Source: a virus
Direction: 5' to 3' (one strand)
IMG/VR virus record: IMGVR_UViG_3300046780_000888
Location: 1-64,000 of that record
DNA length: 64,000 nt
Shown: positions 52,146 through 59,331 of the stretch, piece by piece
Numbering within the stretch: the first letter of the stretch is position 1
Layout: every line of letters starts with the position of its first letter
Made by a program: the position numbers and the translations under genes
The notes under the pieces: generated by a model
The model's database searches: none
Told to the model about the DNA's origin: nothing
What the model saw: the letters and a program-made list of their open reading frames with translations, nothing else

Positions 52146-52865
52146 ATGTACAGCGGAGTAGGACTGCTTGAATCAACGGCGACGGGCGTTCGATCTGTCC
52201 CGCGTCCAACGTGCATCACTCCGGATGAGCGAGCGGAGGCTAACGCGAAGTGCCCTCACGTGGTGCTCCGCGGCGTCGGACTGGGGCAGGCAACGGCCCC
52301 GATGTCCGGTCGCCTGGCCGCGTTCTCGGCGTGCGACGTAAAGGATCTTCCGGATTGCGCCACGCCGACGTGTCTCGATCAGTACACCGCAGGGCTTATC
52401 GCGGGATGCATTGCAGGTACGCCTGGGGATCCTGACTTCGATTGCACGTCGCTCTACACGTACGCGCTCTCGCGCCTTCCGTTCTGCACCGGCGGCGGCG
52501 TCCTTCCTCCGCTTCCGACCTGCCTCACGCCGGATGTCGTGGCGATCATCCAGTACTGCCGGCAGTACCCCGCGGCGAACGGTCCGAACAAAGCGGCGAA
52601 CGCGGCGTGTTGGGCCATCACGCATGATTCCAGGTACTGGACCGCCCTCCAGGCGCTACCCGCGTGCGGAACGGGACAGGCTCTCGAACCCCCGAGGCAC
52701 GTGACGCCGCCGCCTGCGATGCCGCCGCCGTCGCCCCCGGTCGCTCAGGGCCCCGGTGCTGCAGCGCCCAAAACCGAAGCGTCGATGTCCGGCATGTTCG
52801 GGATCCTGGCGCTCGTTGCTGTCGCTGGCGGCGGGTTCTACATGTACCGGAAGTACAAGAAATAG
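52146..52865 (+). CDS. Cys-rich tail-anchored protein, paralogue of 51366
   Basis: 239 residues. MYSGVGLLES start; RGVGLGQA motif; two Cys-rich units, the second with YCRQYPAANGPNKAANAACW nearly identical to its neighbour; shorter Pro-rich stalk; anchor MFGILALVAVAGGGFYMY and RKYKK tail. The start 4 bases after the paralogue indicates tandem duplication. Confidence 0.65.
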   Translation: MYSGVGLLESTATGVRSVPRPTCITPDERAEANAKCPHVVLRGVGLGQATAPMSGRLAAFSACDVKDLPDCATPTCLDQYTAGLIAGCIAGTPGDPDFDCTSLYTYALSRLPFCTGGGVLPPLPTCLTPDVVAIIQYCRQYPAANGPNKAANAACWAITHDSRYWTALQALPACGTGQALEPPRHVTPPPAMPPPSPPVAQGPGAAAPKTEASMSGMFGILALVAVAGGGFYMYRKYKK

Positions 52866-52870
52866 CGTCC

Positions 52871-53092
52871 ATGAACATGAACCTCGTCGCCATCGCCGGC
52901 GTGCCGCCGGTTTCGGACATGTCCGGAAAGCTCGTCGGCGTCGGCGGTTGCGGGTGTACGGGCTTCGGCGACACGCCACCGACGGAGGAGCAGCGGAATG
53001 CTCTCAACTGGACGGCCCTTGTCTTCTTCGGGGTCGCGCTCGGGATTGGATATTTCCTGCTCCGTGAGCCCTCGGGCAGGAGAACGCGGTAG
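52871..53092 (+). CDS. Short tail-anchored protein
   Basis: 73 residues. VGVGGCGCTGFGD Cys motif (compare MGCGCNNGGG in 36470-36826), then anchor NWTALVFFGVALGIGYFLL and tail REPSGRRTR. Confidence 0.6.
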   Translation: MNMNLVAIAGVPPVSDMSGKLVGVGGCGCTGFGDTPPTEEQRNALNWTALVFFGVALGIGYFLLREPSGRRTR

Positions 53093-53313
53093 TGGATAAC
53101 ATGAAGGCTGCCGTGAACGCGGCCGAGGCCCTCGGGCCCACGCTCGATACCGTCGGCGGGCCCCTCGGGCTCGTCGGGCGCGCCATCGGGCTCGGAGCTG
53201 ACGAACTCGACGCCGGGGTACCGAAGTGGGCCTGGCTCGGGATTGGGGTCGTAGCGGGCGGGATTGCCATGTACTTTTTGCGGCCTCGCGTCGAGGCTTT
53301 CGTCGGCGACTGA
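53092..53313 (+). CDS. Short tail-anchored protein
   Basis: 73 residues, GTG overlapping the upstream TAG. Gly/Leu-rich helix (GPLGLVGRAIGLGADELDAG) then anchor WAWLGIGVVAGGIAMYFL and a mixed tail. A small TACCC-TTTT-GGGTA hairpin (53321-53334) follows. Confidence 0.55.
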   Translation: MDNMKAAVNAAEALGPTLDTVGGPLGLVGRAIGLGADELDAGVPKWAWLGIGVVAGGIAMYFLRPRVEAFVGD

Positions 53314-53349
53314 GCCGGAGTACCCTTTTGGGTAGAAACAGAGGATCAC

Positions 53350-54474
53350 ATGCTCGGAGCGTATTTCGGCAGCACGACAATCACCCAGGGCGCAGGCGGC
53401 TTGGGTCAGGACGGCCCACTCATGGCGTACGCGGACGGTGTGGTCGGCGGGAACGCGGAGAGCGCGGACACGCCGGGTCCTCTCTTCGCTTACCAGGATG
53501 GCTCACTCGGTGCGACGGCGCTCGCGGTTCCAGCGTCCATTCAGGCAGCAGTGCGAGCGAGGAAAGCGAAGACTCTGATCGAGCAGTACATGCAGCGCTG
53601 CATCGCGGCGCATGCACCATCAGCGACGCGTGCCCAGAAATGCGGGACGATGGCCTATATGTGGGCCCGACAAAACGGACTATTGGCCCAATCGCGTCTT
53701 CCGCGAAGCTTCTTCGGTTTGACCGGCCTCGGGCAAGACGGTCCGCTCATGGCGTACGCGGACGGAGTCGTCGGCGGCCAAGCCGCAGATGCGGACATGC
53801 CCGGGCCAATCGTTGCGTACCACGACGGCTCGCTCGGCGATGCTGGGGACGACGATGCGACGCCCGTCGATGCCTTCCACGATGGCGTTCTCGGCCCGCA
53901 CTATGATGGGATGGACACGTTCGGGCCGCTCATGGCGTACCACGACGGATCGCTCGGCGCGACGCAGGTCTCGCTTGATCTCGGCGACCAGTCGGCGCTG
54001 ACCGAGGTGAAGTCGATGATGGCGCTCCTCGCTCCGGAGCAGACGCTGACGGCGGACGGGCAGAAGGTGTACACGCCTGATTGGTACACGAGCGGGATCT
54101 GGGATCCGCAGGCTTCTCTCCTCTGGCAGTACATCGTCTCGAAGACGGCGGCATTCAGCGGCAAGGACGTGAGCGTCACGGCCGGTGACCAGACCTATCC
54201 GAACGCAACAGCCATCGGGTTCATGGTCTCGACGATCGGCGCCCCGACCGCGTCGAGCTACGGTCCGGACTACCTGAAGAAGAACTTCCCGATCCTTTCG
54301 GCGTGGTTCTCCGCAGGCGGCGGTCCCGTGCTCGCGCCCTACCTCTCGCTCGCGGACAAGACGCGGGAAGAGCGTGCGGGCGCAGGCGGCGGCACCAAGA
54401 TGAGCACGATGGCGATGTACGGCCTCGGCGCCGTGGCTCTCCTCGGGCTTGCGCTCGTGTTCCGGAGGAAATGA
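53350..54474 (+). CDS. Tail-anchored protein with GPLMAY(H/A)DG repeats
   Basis: 374 residues. Seven copies of a ~12-residue unit ending DG(S/V)(L/V)G, e.g. GLGQDGPLMAYADGVVGG and GPLMAYHDGSLG, lie in two clusters (residues ~17-58 and ~125-217) around a helical insert with two Cys. A soluble domain (~220-345) and anchor MYGLGAVALLGLALVF with RRK tail follow. The repeat is acidic and Gly-rich, possibly Ca-binding or a self-association motif; no family recognised. Confidence 0.65.
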   Translation: MLGAYFGSTTITQGAGGLGQDGPLMAYADGVVGGNAESADTPGPLFAYQDGSLGATALAVPASIQAAVRARKAKTLIEQYMQRCIAAHAPSATRAQKCGTMAYMWARQNGLLAQSRLPRSFFGLTGLGQDGPLMAYADGVVGGQAADADMPGPIVAYHDGSLGDAGDDDATPVDAFHDGVLGPHYDGMDTFGPLMAYHDGSLGATQVSLDLGDQSALTEVKSMMALLAPEQTLTADGQKVYTPDWYTSGIWDPQASLLWQYIVSKTAAFSGKDVSVTAGDQTYPNATAIGFMVSTIGAPTASSYGPDYLKKNFPILSAWFSAGGGPVLAPYLSLADKTREERAGAGGGTKMSTMAMYGLGAVALLGLALVFRRK

Positions 54475-54477
54475 GTC

Positions 54478-54666
54478 ATGGGCTACCGCACCGATCAGAA
54501 CCAGTGGGCCATGGGCGAGTACTTCGCGGCGAGCGGCGGCCTCGGCGAGACCCTCGCCGCTGAAGGGACCACGACTGACGACGAGTCCTGGAAGAAGCCG
54601 TGGTTCTTCGGACTCTTCGTTGGGGCGCTGGTCGGGTACTCGTTCGCTCATCTGACGAAGAAGTAG
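54478..54666 (+). CDS. Small tail-anchored GEYF protein
   Basis: 62 residues. MGYRTDQNQWAMGEYFAASG, then GGLGETLAAEG, then anchor WFFGLFVGALVGYSFAHL and TKK. The MGEYF element is shared with the C-terminus of the polybasic protein, hinting at a common binding partner. Confidence 0.6.
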   Translation: MGYRTDQNQWAMGEYFAASGGLGETLAAEGTTTDDESWKKPWFFGLFVGALVGYSFAHLTKK

Positions 54667-54673
54667 AGGCTCC

Positions 54674-55294
54674 ATGGTGGACCTCTTCGAGCGCATCCGC
54701 CGAGTGACCGGTGACATTCAGTGGGGGTCGTTCGTTGCCGTGATGGCGAGGAACGTGGGGGAGTCGTCCGACGCGGCGCACGAGGTCGTCGAGCAGCTGA
54801 AAGAGTGGGGCTCGCATCTCACGCGAAACGCGCTCTTGAAATGGACGATGGCGATCGCGGCGCCGACACCGTGCGCCTGTCCGGGCGTTGCTAGCGGCGG
54901 CAAGACGAAGCCTTGCGAGTGGATCGCGATCGTCAAGTGCGACGCGTGCGGGCGACCCTGCTGCCTCGCGCATGCGCGAGTGGACTACGCGGCAGAAGCG
55001 ATCTGTGCCGTCTGCATCGTGGGAGCAAAGGCGCGGGCTCAGAGCTACGCGAATGTAGACGCGCAAGCGCCCGGGCGTCCGGGTGTCATGACGCGGTCGC
55101 AAGCTCTCAAGACACTCCGCCTTTCGGCGACGGCGGAGTGGGCGCAGATCAAGAAGCAGTACTACCGGCTCGCGATGAAGTACAACCCGGACCGACCCGG
55201 CAAGCAGCAAGCGGCGAACACCGAGCGGATGAAGAAGATCAACGCGGCGTTCGAGGTGCTCCGGGAAGAGCACGAGCGGAAGGCGGCAGCGTGA
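54674..55294 (+). CDS. Zinc-finger J-domain protein with altered HPD
   Basis: 206 residues. The middle has a zinc module (CACP ... CDACGRPCCLAHARVDY ... ICAVC). Residues ~140-203 form a J domain (ALKTLRLSATAEWAQIKKQY; RLAMKYNPDRPGK; MKKINAAFEVLREEH) in which the invariant His of HPD is Asn (NPD). HPD mutants normally fail to stimulate Hsp70 ATPase, so this may be a non-canonical or dominant-negative J protein, perhaps for virion assembly. Confidence 0.7.
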   Translation: MVDLFERIRRVTGDIQWGSFVAVMARNVGESSDAAHEVVEQLKEWGSHLTRNALLKWTMAIAAPTPCACPGVASGGKTKPCEWIAIVKCDACGRPCCLAHARVDYAAEAICAVCIVGAKARAQSYANVDAQAPGRPGVMTRSQALKTLRLSATAEWAQIKKQYYRLAMKYNPDRPGKQQAANTERMKKINAAFEVLREEHERKAAA

Positions 55295-55674
55295 CGTACC
55301 GAGCAGTGGGAGCCGGCCCAGGTCCGGTCGAGAAGTACAAGATCGACGCGCCGTTCCCGTGGGGCGACAACACGGAGATCGCAGTCCCCATGCAGCAGAT
55401 GGTGGACGACGCGTGGCAGGCGATCTCCCCGAAGATCGATGCGCTCGAGGCGAAGCTCATACAGGACATGGAGGGCGAGATGGAGATCTACGCTCCGGTT
55501 CTGGTGAAGCAGGTCATGGATGAGGTCGTGCGTCCCGAGATCGCGAAGCAGATGGAAGTCGCCTTCGCCGAGGTCGGCCTCGTGAAGGACGATGCGATCA
55601 AGGGGATGCTTGCGCTCACTGGCATGGTCGTTCTCTCGGTCGGCATCGCCGCCTGGTGGGTGAAGAAGGGCTGA
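55291..55674 (+). CDS. Tail-anchored protein, YRAxGAGPGP family A
   Basis: 127 residues, GTG start (GTGA overlap). TYRAVGAGPGPVEKYKIDAP opening is shared with the next gene; an extra ~50-residue helix (EAKLIQDMEGEMEIYAPVLV) is inserted before anchor MLALTGMVVLSVGIAAWWV with KKG tail. Confidence 0.6.
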   Translation: MTYRAVGAGPGPVEKYKIDAPFPWGDNTEIAVPMQQMVDDAWQAISPKIDALEAKLIQDMEGEMEIYAPVLVKQVMDEVVRPEIAKQMEVAFAEVGLVKDDAIKGMLALTGMVVLSVGIAAWWVKKG

Positions 55675-55675
55675 C

Positions 55676-55912
55676 ATGAGCTACCGCGCAATGGGCGCAG
55701 GCCCCGGCCCCACGACCACTTACATGGTGGATCTGCCGCTCCCGTGGGGGCGCGACACGGAGGTGACGCTTCCGATGGACGCGCTCGTTCAGGATGCGTG
55801 GACGGCGATGTCGCCACGGATGGACGTGGCGATCGCCAAGGGGTCGATCGCCGTCGCGGCGTCTGTGGCGGTCGTCATCGGTCTTGCCGCCTACTGGATG
55901 AAGTCGAAATGA
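55676..55912 (+). CDS. Tail-anchored protein, YRAxGAGPGP family B
   Basis: 78 residues. SYRAMGAGPGPTTTYMVDLP and PWGRDTEVTLPMDALVQDAW align with the previous protein minus its helical insert; anchor IAVAASVAVVIGLAAYWM with KSK. A tandem duplication differing by an insertion. Confidence 0.65.
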   Translation: MSYRAMGAGPGPTTTYMVDLPLPWGRDTEVTLPMDALVQDAWTAMSPRMDVAIAKGSIAVAASVAVVIGLAAYWMKSK

Positions 55913-56148
55913 GGCATACGTGGCGCCTCGTCGTGGATATCTTCGAGGCGGGTATCGGGTTCGAGTACCCGGTGGTTCGCCACGTCTTCGCCGGGCGAAC
56001 GAAGGAGGAGGCCTTCGGCTACTTCGAGGCCCACCTCGGAACCGACGAGTTTTTGAGGGACTGCGAGCGGCAAGGCCAATGGGACGGCGTAACTTGCAGT
56101 CTTCGGACGAGGTGGGTTGCCCCCGGGCAGCAGATCGGCGAGGATTAG
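55909..56148 (+). CDS. Small soluble hypothetical protein
   Basis: 79 residues, ATGA start. TWRLVVDIFEAGIGFEYPVV then RTKEEAFGYFEAHLGTDEFL suggests a ferredoxin-like alpha/beta fold. No membrane helix. Function unknown. Confidence 0.55.
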   Translation: MRHTWRLVVDIFEAGIGFEYPVVRHVFAGRTKEEAFGYFEAHLGTDEFLRDCERQGQWDGVTCSLRTRWVAPGQQIGED

Positions 56149-56153
56149 ACCGC

Positions 56154-56327
56154 ATGCAACCGCCCCGCGTCGCGTACTGGGACGAGAGCCTCGGGCGTCT
56201 CGTCGAGTCCGAAGAGCCGGACTTCGACGCCGAGCGCTTTAGTGCGATGATGGCGGCGGGCTGCGATGTGACGGAGCGGGACACCATGCCGGCACCACCG
56301 CCCGTGCCTGAGGAGTACGACCGATGA
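56154..56327 (+). CDS. Small acidic hypothetical protein
   Basis: 57 residues (VAYWDESLGRLVESEEPDFD...) ending in a Pro-rich acidic stretch (PAPPPVPEEYDR). Possible linker or partner for the next protein, with which it overlaps by 4 bases. Confidence 0.5.
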   Translation: MQPPRVAYWDESLGRLVESEEPDFDAERFSAMMAAGCDVTERDTMPAPPPVPEEYDR

Positions 56328-56749
56328 TGCGTCCAGTCGGCAGCTATTGGAACGTTCCTGATTCGGACTATCAGGAGCTGCCCGTCGGCACTCCCGGCTG
56401 GCAGGACGCGCCGGTCCCTGGCTGGGGAATCAACCCGTTACGGGCGGGGCCCATGCGAGTGGGCATCGGGCTCGGTGGCGGGATCTGGGACGAAGACGGT
56501 CCCCTCCCTCGATACACGCCCATCGGGAGCCTCGGAGATCACTTCTCGGAGGATGCCGAGACGCTGCACTACGGTGGCAGCATCCCGTGGCAGGACGCGG
56601 TGCTGCCGAATTACTTCCCGCTCGGCGCCGATCCGGAAGCGGCGTATCACGAGACGAGCTACGGCGTCGTCGCCGGGGGCATGGCGATTGGCATCGGACT
56701 CGGGATCCTGTTCGGGTACGCATGGTGGGGACAGAAGCACACCAGCTGA
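56324..56749 (+). CDS. Tail-anchored protein
   Basis: 141 residues. Tyr/Pro/Gly-rich soluble part with two similar segments (PGWQDAPVPGWGINP; SIPWQDAVLPNYFP), then anchor SYGVVAGGMAIGIGLGILFG with basic end QKHTS. Followed by an 8-base T run with no clear stem. Confidence 0.6.
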   Translation: MMRPVGSYWNVPDSDYQELPVGTPGWQDAPVPGWGINPLRAGPMRVGIGLGGGIWDEDGPLPRYTPIGSLGDHFSEDAETLHYGGSIPWQDAVLPNYFPLGADPEAAYHETSYGVVAGGMAIGIGLGILFGYAWWGQKHTS

Positions 56750-56777
56750 TTTTTTTTCAAAAACAACGGAGAACGAC

Positions 56778-57200
56778 ATGACTCAATATGCAACCGCAGA
56801 ACTCTCGGACGTGACGAACAGCTTCATTCAAGCAGCGGAAGCCAGCGAGCTTGCGGCGCGCCTGAATGCGGTGCTGCAGGACACTGGCGGAGGAAGCGCC
56901 GTCCTCTCACTCCATCTCGCGGGAGGCGGAGATGGACATACGTTCGTTGTCGCCATCGAGCGCTCGGAGAGCGTGACAGGGGGCACAGCGCTGACCGACG
57001 AGAATCTCATCGGGTGCTACCTCGCGGCCTCCGAGAGTGAGCTCGCGGTGGCGAAAGACGCGTGTGTCGCCGCAATGCTGGCACTACCTCCCCCGTCCGG
57101 GGGAGAGACGCTCGCCGTGGTGGATGATCAGATCGCCGGCGCCTCAAAGGGCACGCGCTTCATGGGGATGATCGTCGCTATCTATCACGGTGGCGGCTGA
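56778..57200 (+). CDS. Stand-alone attachment-domain protein
   Basis: 140 residues, good GGAG Shine-Dalgarno. Same fold family as the N-termini of the collagen fibre and the beta-helix spike: LSLHLAGGGDGHTFVVAIE, then QIAGASKGTRFMGMIVAIYH matching the spike almost exactly. It contains only this domain, so it could be a baseplate or spike-base subunit, or a truncated spike. Confidence 0.6.
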   Translation: MTQYATAELSDVTNSFIQAAEASELAARLNAVLQDTGGGSAVLSLHLAGGGDGHTFVVAIERSESVTGGTALTDENLIGCYLAASESELAVAKDACVAAMLALPPPSGGETLAVVDDQIAGASKGTRFMGMIVAIYHGGG

Positions 57201-57217
57201 GATCTCGGATCTAGGTG

Positions 57218-57538
57218 ATGCGCAAAAACACCCATCTCCCGAGCAGAGACTACCTCGAGCCTGAAGACCTCGGGGAGACGCTGCTTGAGGAGATGGACGA
57301 GCTCGCGGCCGATGCCCTCGACGTCGAGGCCGAGCATGTGGAGGTCTCGCTGTTCTGCCGGAAGGGCGCCGAGGGCGGCGACGACTGCTACGGGTACGAG
57401 ATCTTGATCCGTGGCGAGCACCGCCGCGTGGACGACGAGTTCGCGTCGATCCTCGCCGCGATCGAATCCTTCGAGGAGTGGTGCGAGCAGCGACTTGGTG
57501 ACTCTCAGGACGCCGCCGCAGACGCCGATGAGGATTGA
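57218..57538 (+). CDS. Acidic hypothetical protein
   Basis: 106 residues from ATG 57218 (GTG 57215 also possible). Acidic, with VSLFCRKGAEGGDDCYGYEI and an acidic end (DAAADADED). Sits between two attachment-domain genes, possibly a chaperone for one of them (inference). Confidence 0.5.
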   Translation: MRKNTHLPSRDYLEPEDLGETLLEEMDELAADALDVEAEHVEVSLFCRKGAEGGDDCYGYEILIRGEHRRVDDEFASILAAIESFEEWCEQRLGDSQDAAADADED

Positions 57539-57541
57539 TCG

Positions 57542-57814
57542 ATGCTCGGCTACGTCGGCTACCTCAGGGCAACGGGCGCCGTAGAGACGCGTCAGGCGGT
57601 CGTGTCGTGCCCGACGTGCACGTATCTGGAGGACGGGACCTGCGTCGTCTGTGTGTCGCCGGATGACCACCCGGCGTGTGACGGGTGCCGCAACGGCCAG
57701 GTCATCTGGTATCGCAGGCCTCTGTTCGTGTCGGTCGTCATGGCGGTGACCGTCTCCTTGATCGCTGGCCTCGCGGTGAGTCAGATCAAGAAACGGACCG
57801 ACTTTTTCGACTGA
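57542..57814 (+). CDS. Zinc-site membrane protein
   Basis: 90 residues. SCPTCTYLEDGTCVVCVS and HPACDGCRNGQ give three CxxC-type pairs, a compact zinc module, then one membrane helix (LFVSVVMAVTVSLIAGLAV) and tail IKKRTDFFD. The zinc module is unlike those of other anchored proteins. Confidence 0.6.
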   Translation: MLGYVGYLRATGAVETRQAVVSCPTCTYLEDGTCVVCVSPDDHPACDGCRNGQVIWYRRPLFVSVVMAVTVSLIAGLAVSQIKKRTDFFD

Positions 57815-57829
57815 AGGAGAGAGAGCATC

Positions 57830-58990
57830 ATGTCTAGGTATGGCAGCATTGCAGTGACGGTCCCGGCGTCGGTCATTACTAGGATCGTAGAGAGCTCCGA
57901 TCCGGCAGATCTGCAAGCTCGGGTCAATGCCGCGATTGCAGCGCTTCCGGGCGGAAGCGTAGTTACGGCGCTCACCCTGGCGGGCGCCGGGGATGGTGCG
58001 CTCTTTACGGTCACGATCGAGGCCGGAGCCGCGGCGGACGTGACAGGAGGCTTCGCGAGCCCACCGTCGGTGGTCTGCTTCCTGGGTTCCAATGCAGAGA
58101 GCATGCTCATTGCTCACGGCATCGTCGGCAACGGTGCGTTCGCGGACGTGCAGGTGGCGGGAGCCTCGAAGGGCACCCGGTTCATGGGGATGCTGGTGAC
58201 GGGTACGGTGGTAGAGGGTGGCGGCGGGACCATCAGTCCGTTTTCTGCTCTCGCGTATGTGGACCCTGGGACAACCACGCCGGGACCGGATCAGACCGGG
58301 TCTGTGGCGGCGCCGTTTAGCACTGTCCAGGCAGCGCTCGATGCTGGTTTCAGTCACGTGTACCTGACTGCGACCTCATTAGAGGACGTCGTGGCCCCCG
58401 GGTTCGTGTTTCTGACGGGCACCGATCGGGTTGTCGGGATCCGGTCGCTGACGCTGCCGGATGACAGCGGTGCGATTCTCGATAATGTCAGCGTGGCCCC
58501 TGGGAGCCTCGTGGCGGGTGACCGATGCCAAGTCATCACCAATGCGTCGGTGAGAACAGCGGTCTTTGGAGACAATGGGTTTCTGGTCCTGAACGGGCCC
58601 GGAGCGTTGAGCTTCGTGTTCCTTACGTCTCAGTTGACGCTAGGGGCCCTGACGATGGGAGCGAGTGGGACCGTCCTTGCGACGAATACGCTCTGCACCT
58701 CAGGGACAACTATCTCGGCCAACGCCGTCGAGATGTTTGGGTGCACATGCCGCTCGAGTGTGACAGCGAATTCGTTCGAGGCGCAGAGTTCGCACCTCAC
58801 CATAGGTACCTACACGACGACGGGGCCAGTGAATTTGCAGAACGTCAAGTGTAGCGCCGGCGTCGCGTTCGATAACGCGCTCGGGCAAGCCTTCAACCTG
58901 GATGGGTTCTCGAACTACTGGATCAAGACGAACGGCGTCACGCTCACCAATGCCGGAGAGAAGGTCATCACCGATGACCTGACCCCGTGA
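57830..58990 (+). CDS. Beta-helix spike with shared attachment domain
   Basis: 386 residues, GGAG Shine-Dalgarno. Residues 1-125 match the collagen fibre N-terminus (MSRYGSIAVT; LTLAGAGDGALFTVTIEAGA; GASKGTRFMGM). ALAYVDPGTTTPGPDQTGSV then APFSTVQAALDAGF is the entry to a right-handed parallel beta-helix as in phage tailspikes, with Thr/Val/Asn-rich rungs to residue ~350. Probable depolymerase or receptor-binding spike, alternative to the collagen-like fibre. Confidence 0.7.
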   Translation: MSRYGSIAVTVPASVITRIVESSDPADLQARVNAAIAALPGGSVVTALTLAGAGDGALFTVTIEAGAAADVTGGFASPPSVVCFLGSNAESMLIAHGIVGNGAFADVQVAGASKGTRFMGMLVTGTVVEGGGGTISPFSALAYVDPGTTTPGPDQTGSVAAPFSTVQAALDAGFSHVYLTATSLEDVVAPGFVFLTGTDRVVGIRSLTLPDDSGAILDNVSVAPGSLVAGDRCQVITNASVRTAVFGDNGFLVLNGPGALSFVFLTSQLTLGALTMGASGTVLATNTLCTSGTTISANAVEMFGCTCRSSVTANSFEAQSSHLTIGTYTTTGPVNLQNVKCSAGVAFDNALGQAFNLDGFSNYWIKTNGVTLTNAGEKVITDDLTP

Positions 58991-59298
58991 TGGGTGACGT
59001 TACGCTCCTTCCGGAGACTCCAGCTCAGAGTCAGATGGCGGTACTCGCCTTCGCGAGCATTCTCGGCGGCGGGCTCGTGGCCTACGAGGTGGGGAACGCA
59101 ATCAAGGATGGAGATCTCTTCAAAACGGATGCCGTCCCGGAGAATCCCAAGGCCGGCTTCGTGGCCATGACGGGAGGCCTCGTAATGCTGGGGTTTATGA
59201 TGAACGAAGCTGTCAAGGAAGTCGGCTGGAAACCACTCGCGCTCGGCTCGCTCGGGATCTTCGCCATCGCTGCCGTGGCGACCGCTGCCCGTCGTTGA
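58990..59298 (+). CDS. Three-helix membrane protein, holin candidate
   Basis: 102 residues from ATG 58990 (GTG 58987 alternative), ATGA-type overlap. Helices: MAVLAFASILGGGLVAYEV, FVAMTGGLVMLGFMMNEAV and LALGSLGIFAIAAVATAA, with an RR end. Size and topology fit a class I holin, but a virion membrane role is equally possible in this block. Confidence 0.5.
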   Translation: MGDVTLLPETPAQSQMAVLAFASILGGGLVAYEVGNAIKDGDLFKTDAVPENPKAGFVAMTGGLVMLGFMMNEAVKEVGWKPLALGSLGIFAIAAVATAARR

Positions 59299-59331
59299 CT
59301 CGGGCGGCTAGCTGGGCTATCAGGGATAGCC
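59295..59331 (+). promoter_or_regulatory. Leaderless promoter with palindromic operator
   Basis: TTGACT (59295-59300), 17-base spacer, TATCAG (59318-59323), 8 bases to ATG 59332. GGCTATC-AGG-GATAGCC (59315-59331) is a 7-bp perfect inverted repeat over the -10 and predicted start, related in sequence to the operators at 16445 and 23875. Confidence 0.65.

Noticed and set aside
53680-54717. 345-codon open frame on the - strand across the repeat-bearing anchored protein
   Set aside because: It lies antisense to a protein with clear repeats, anchor and coupled neighbours; the composition is shadow-like.
56748-56760. Rho-independent terminator at the T-run after 56749
   Set aside because: The T8 run is not preceded by a stable GC stem; it may only be part of the leader of the next gene.
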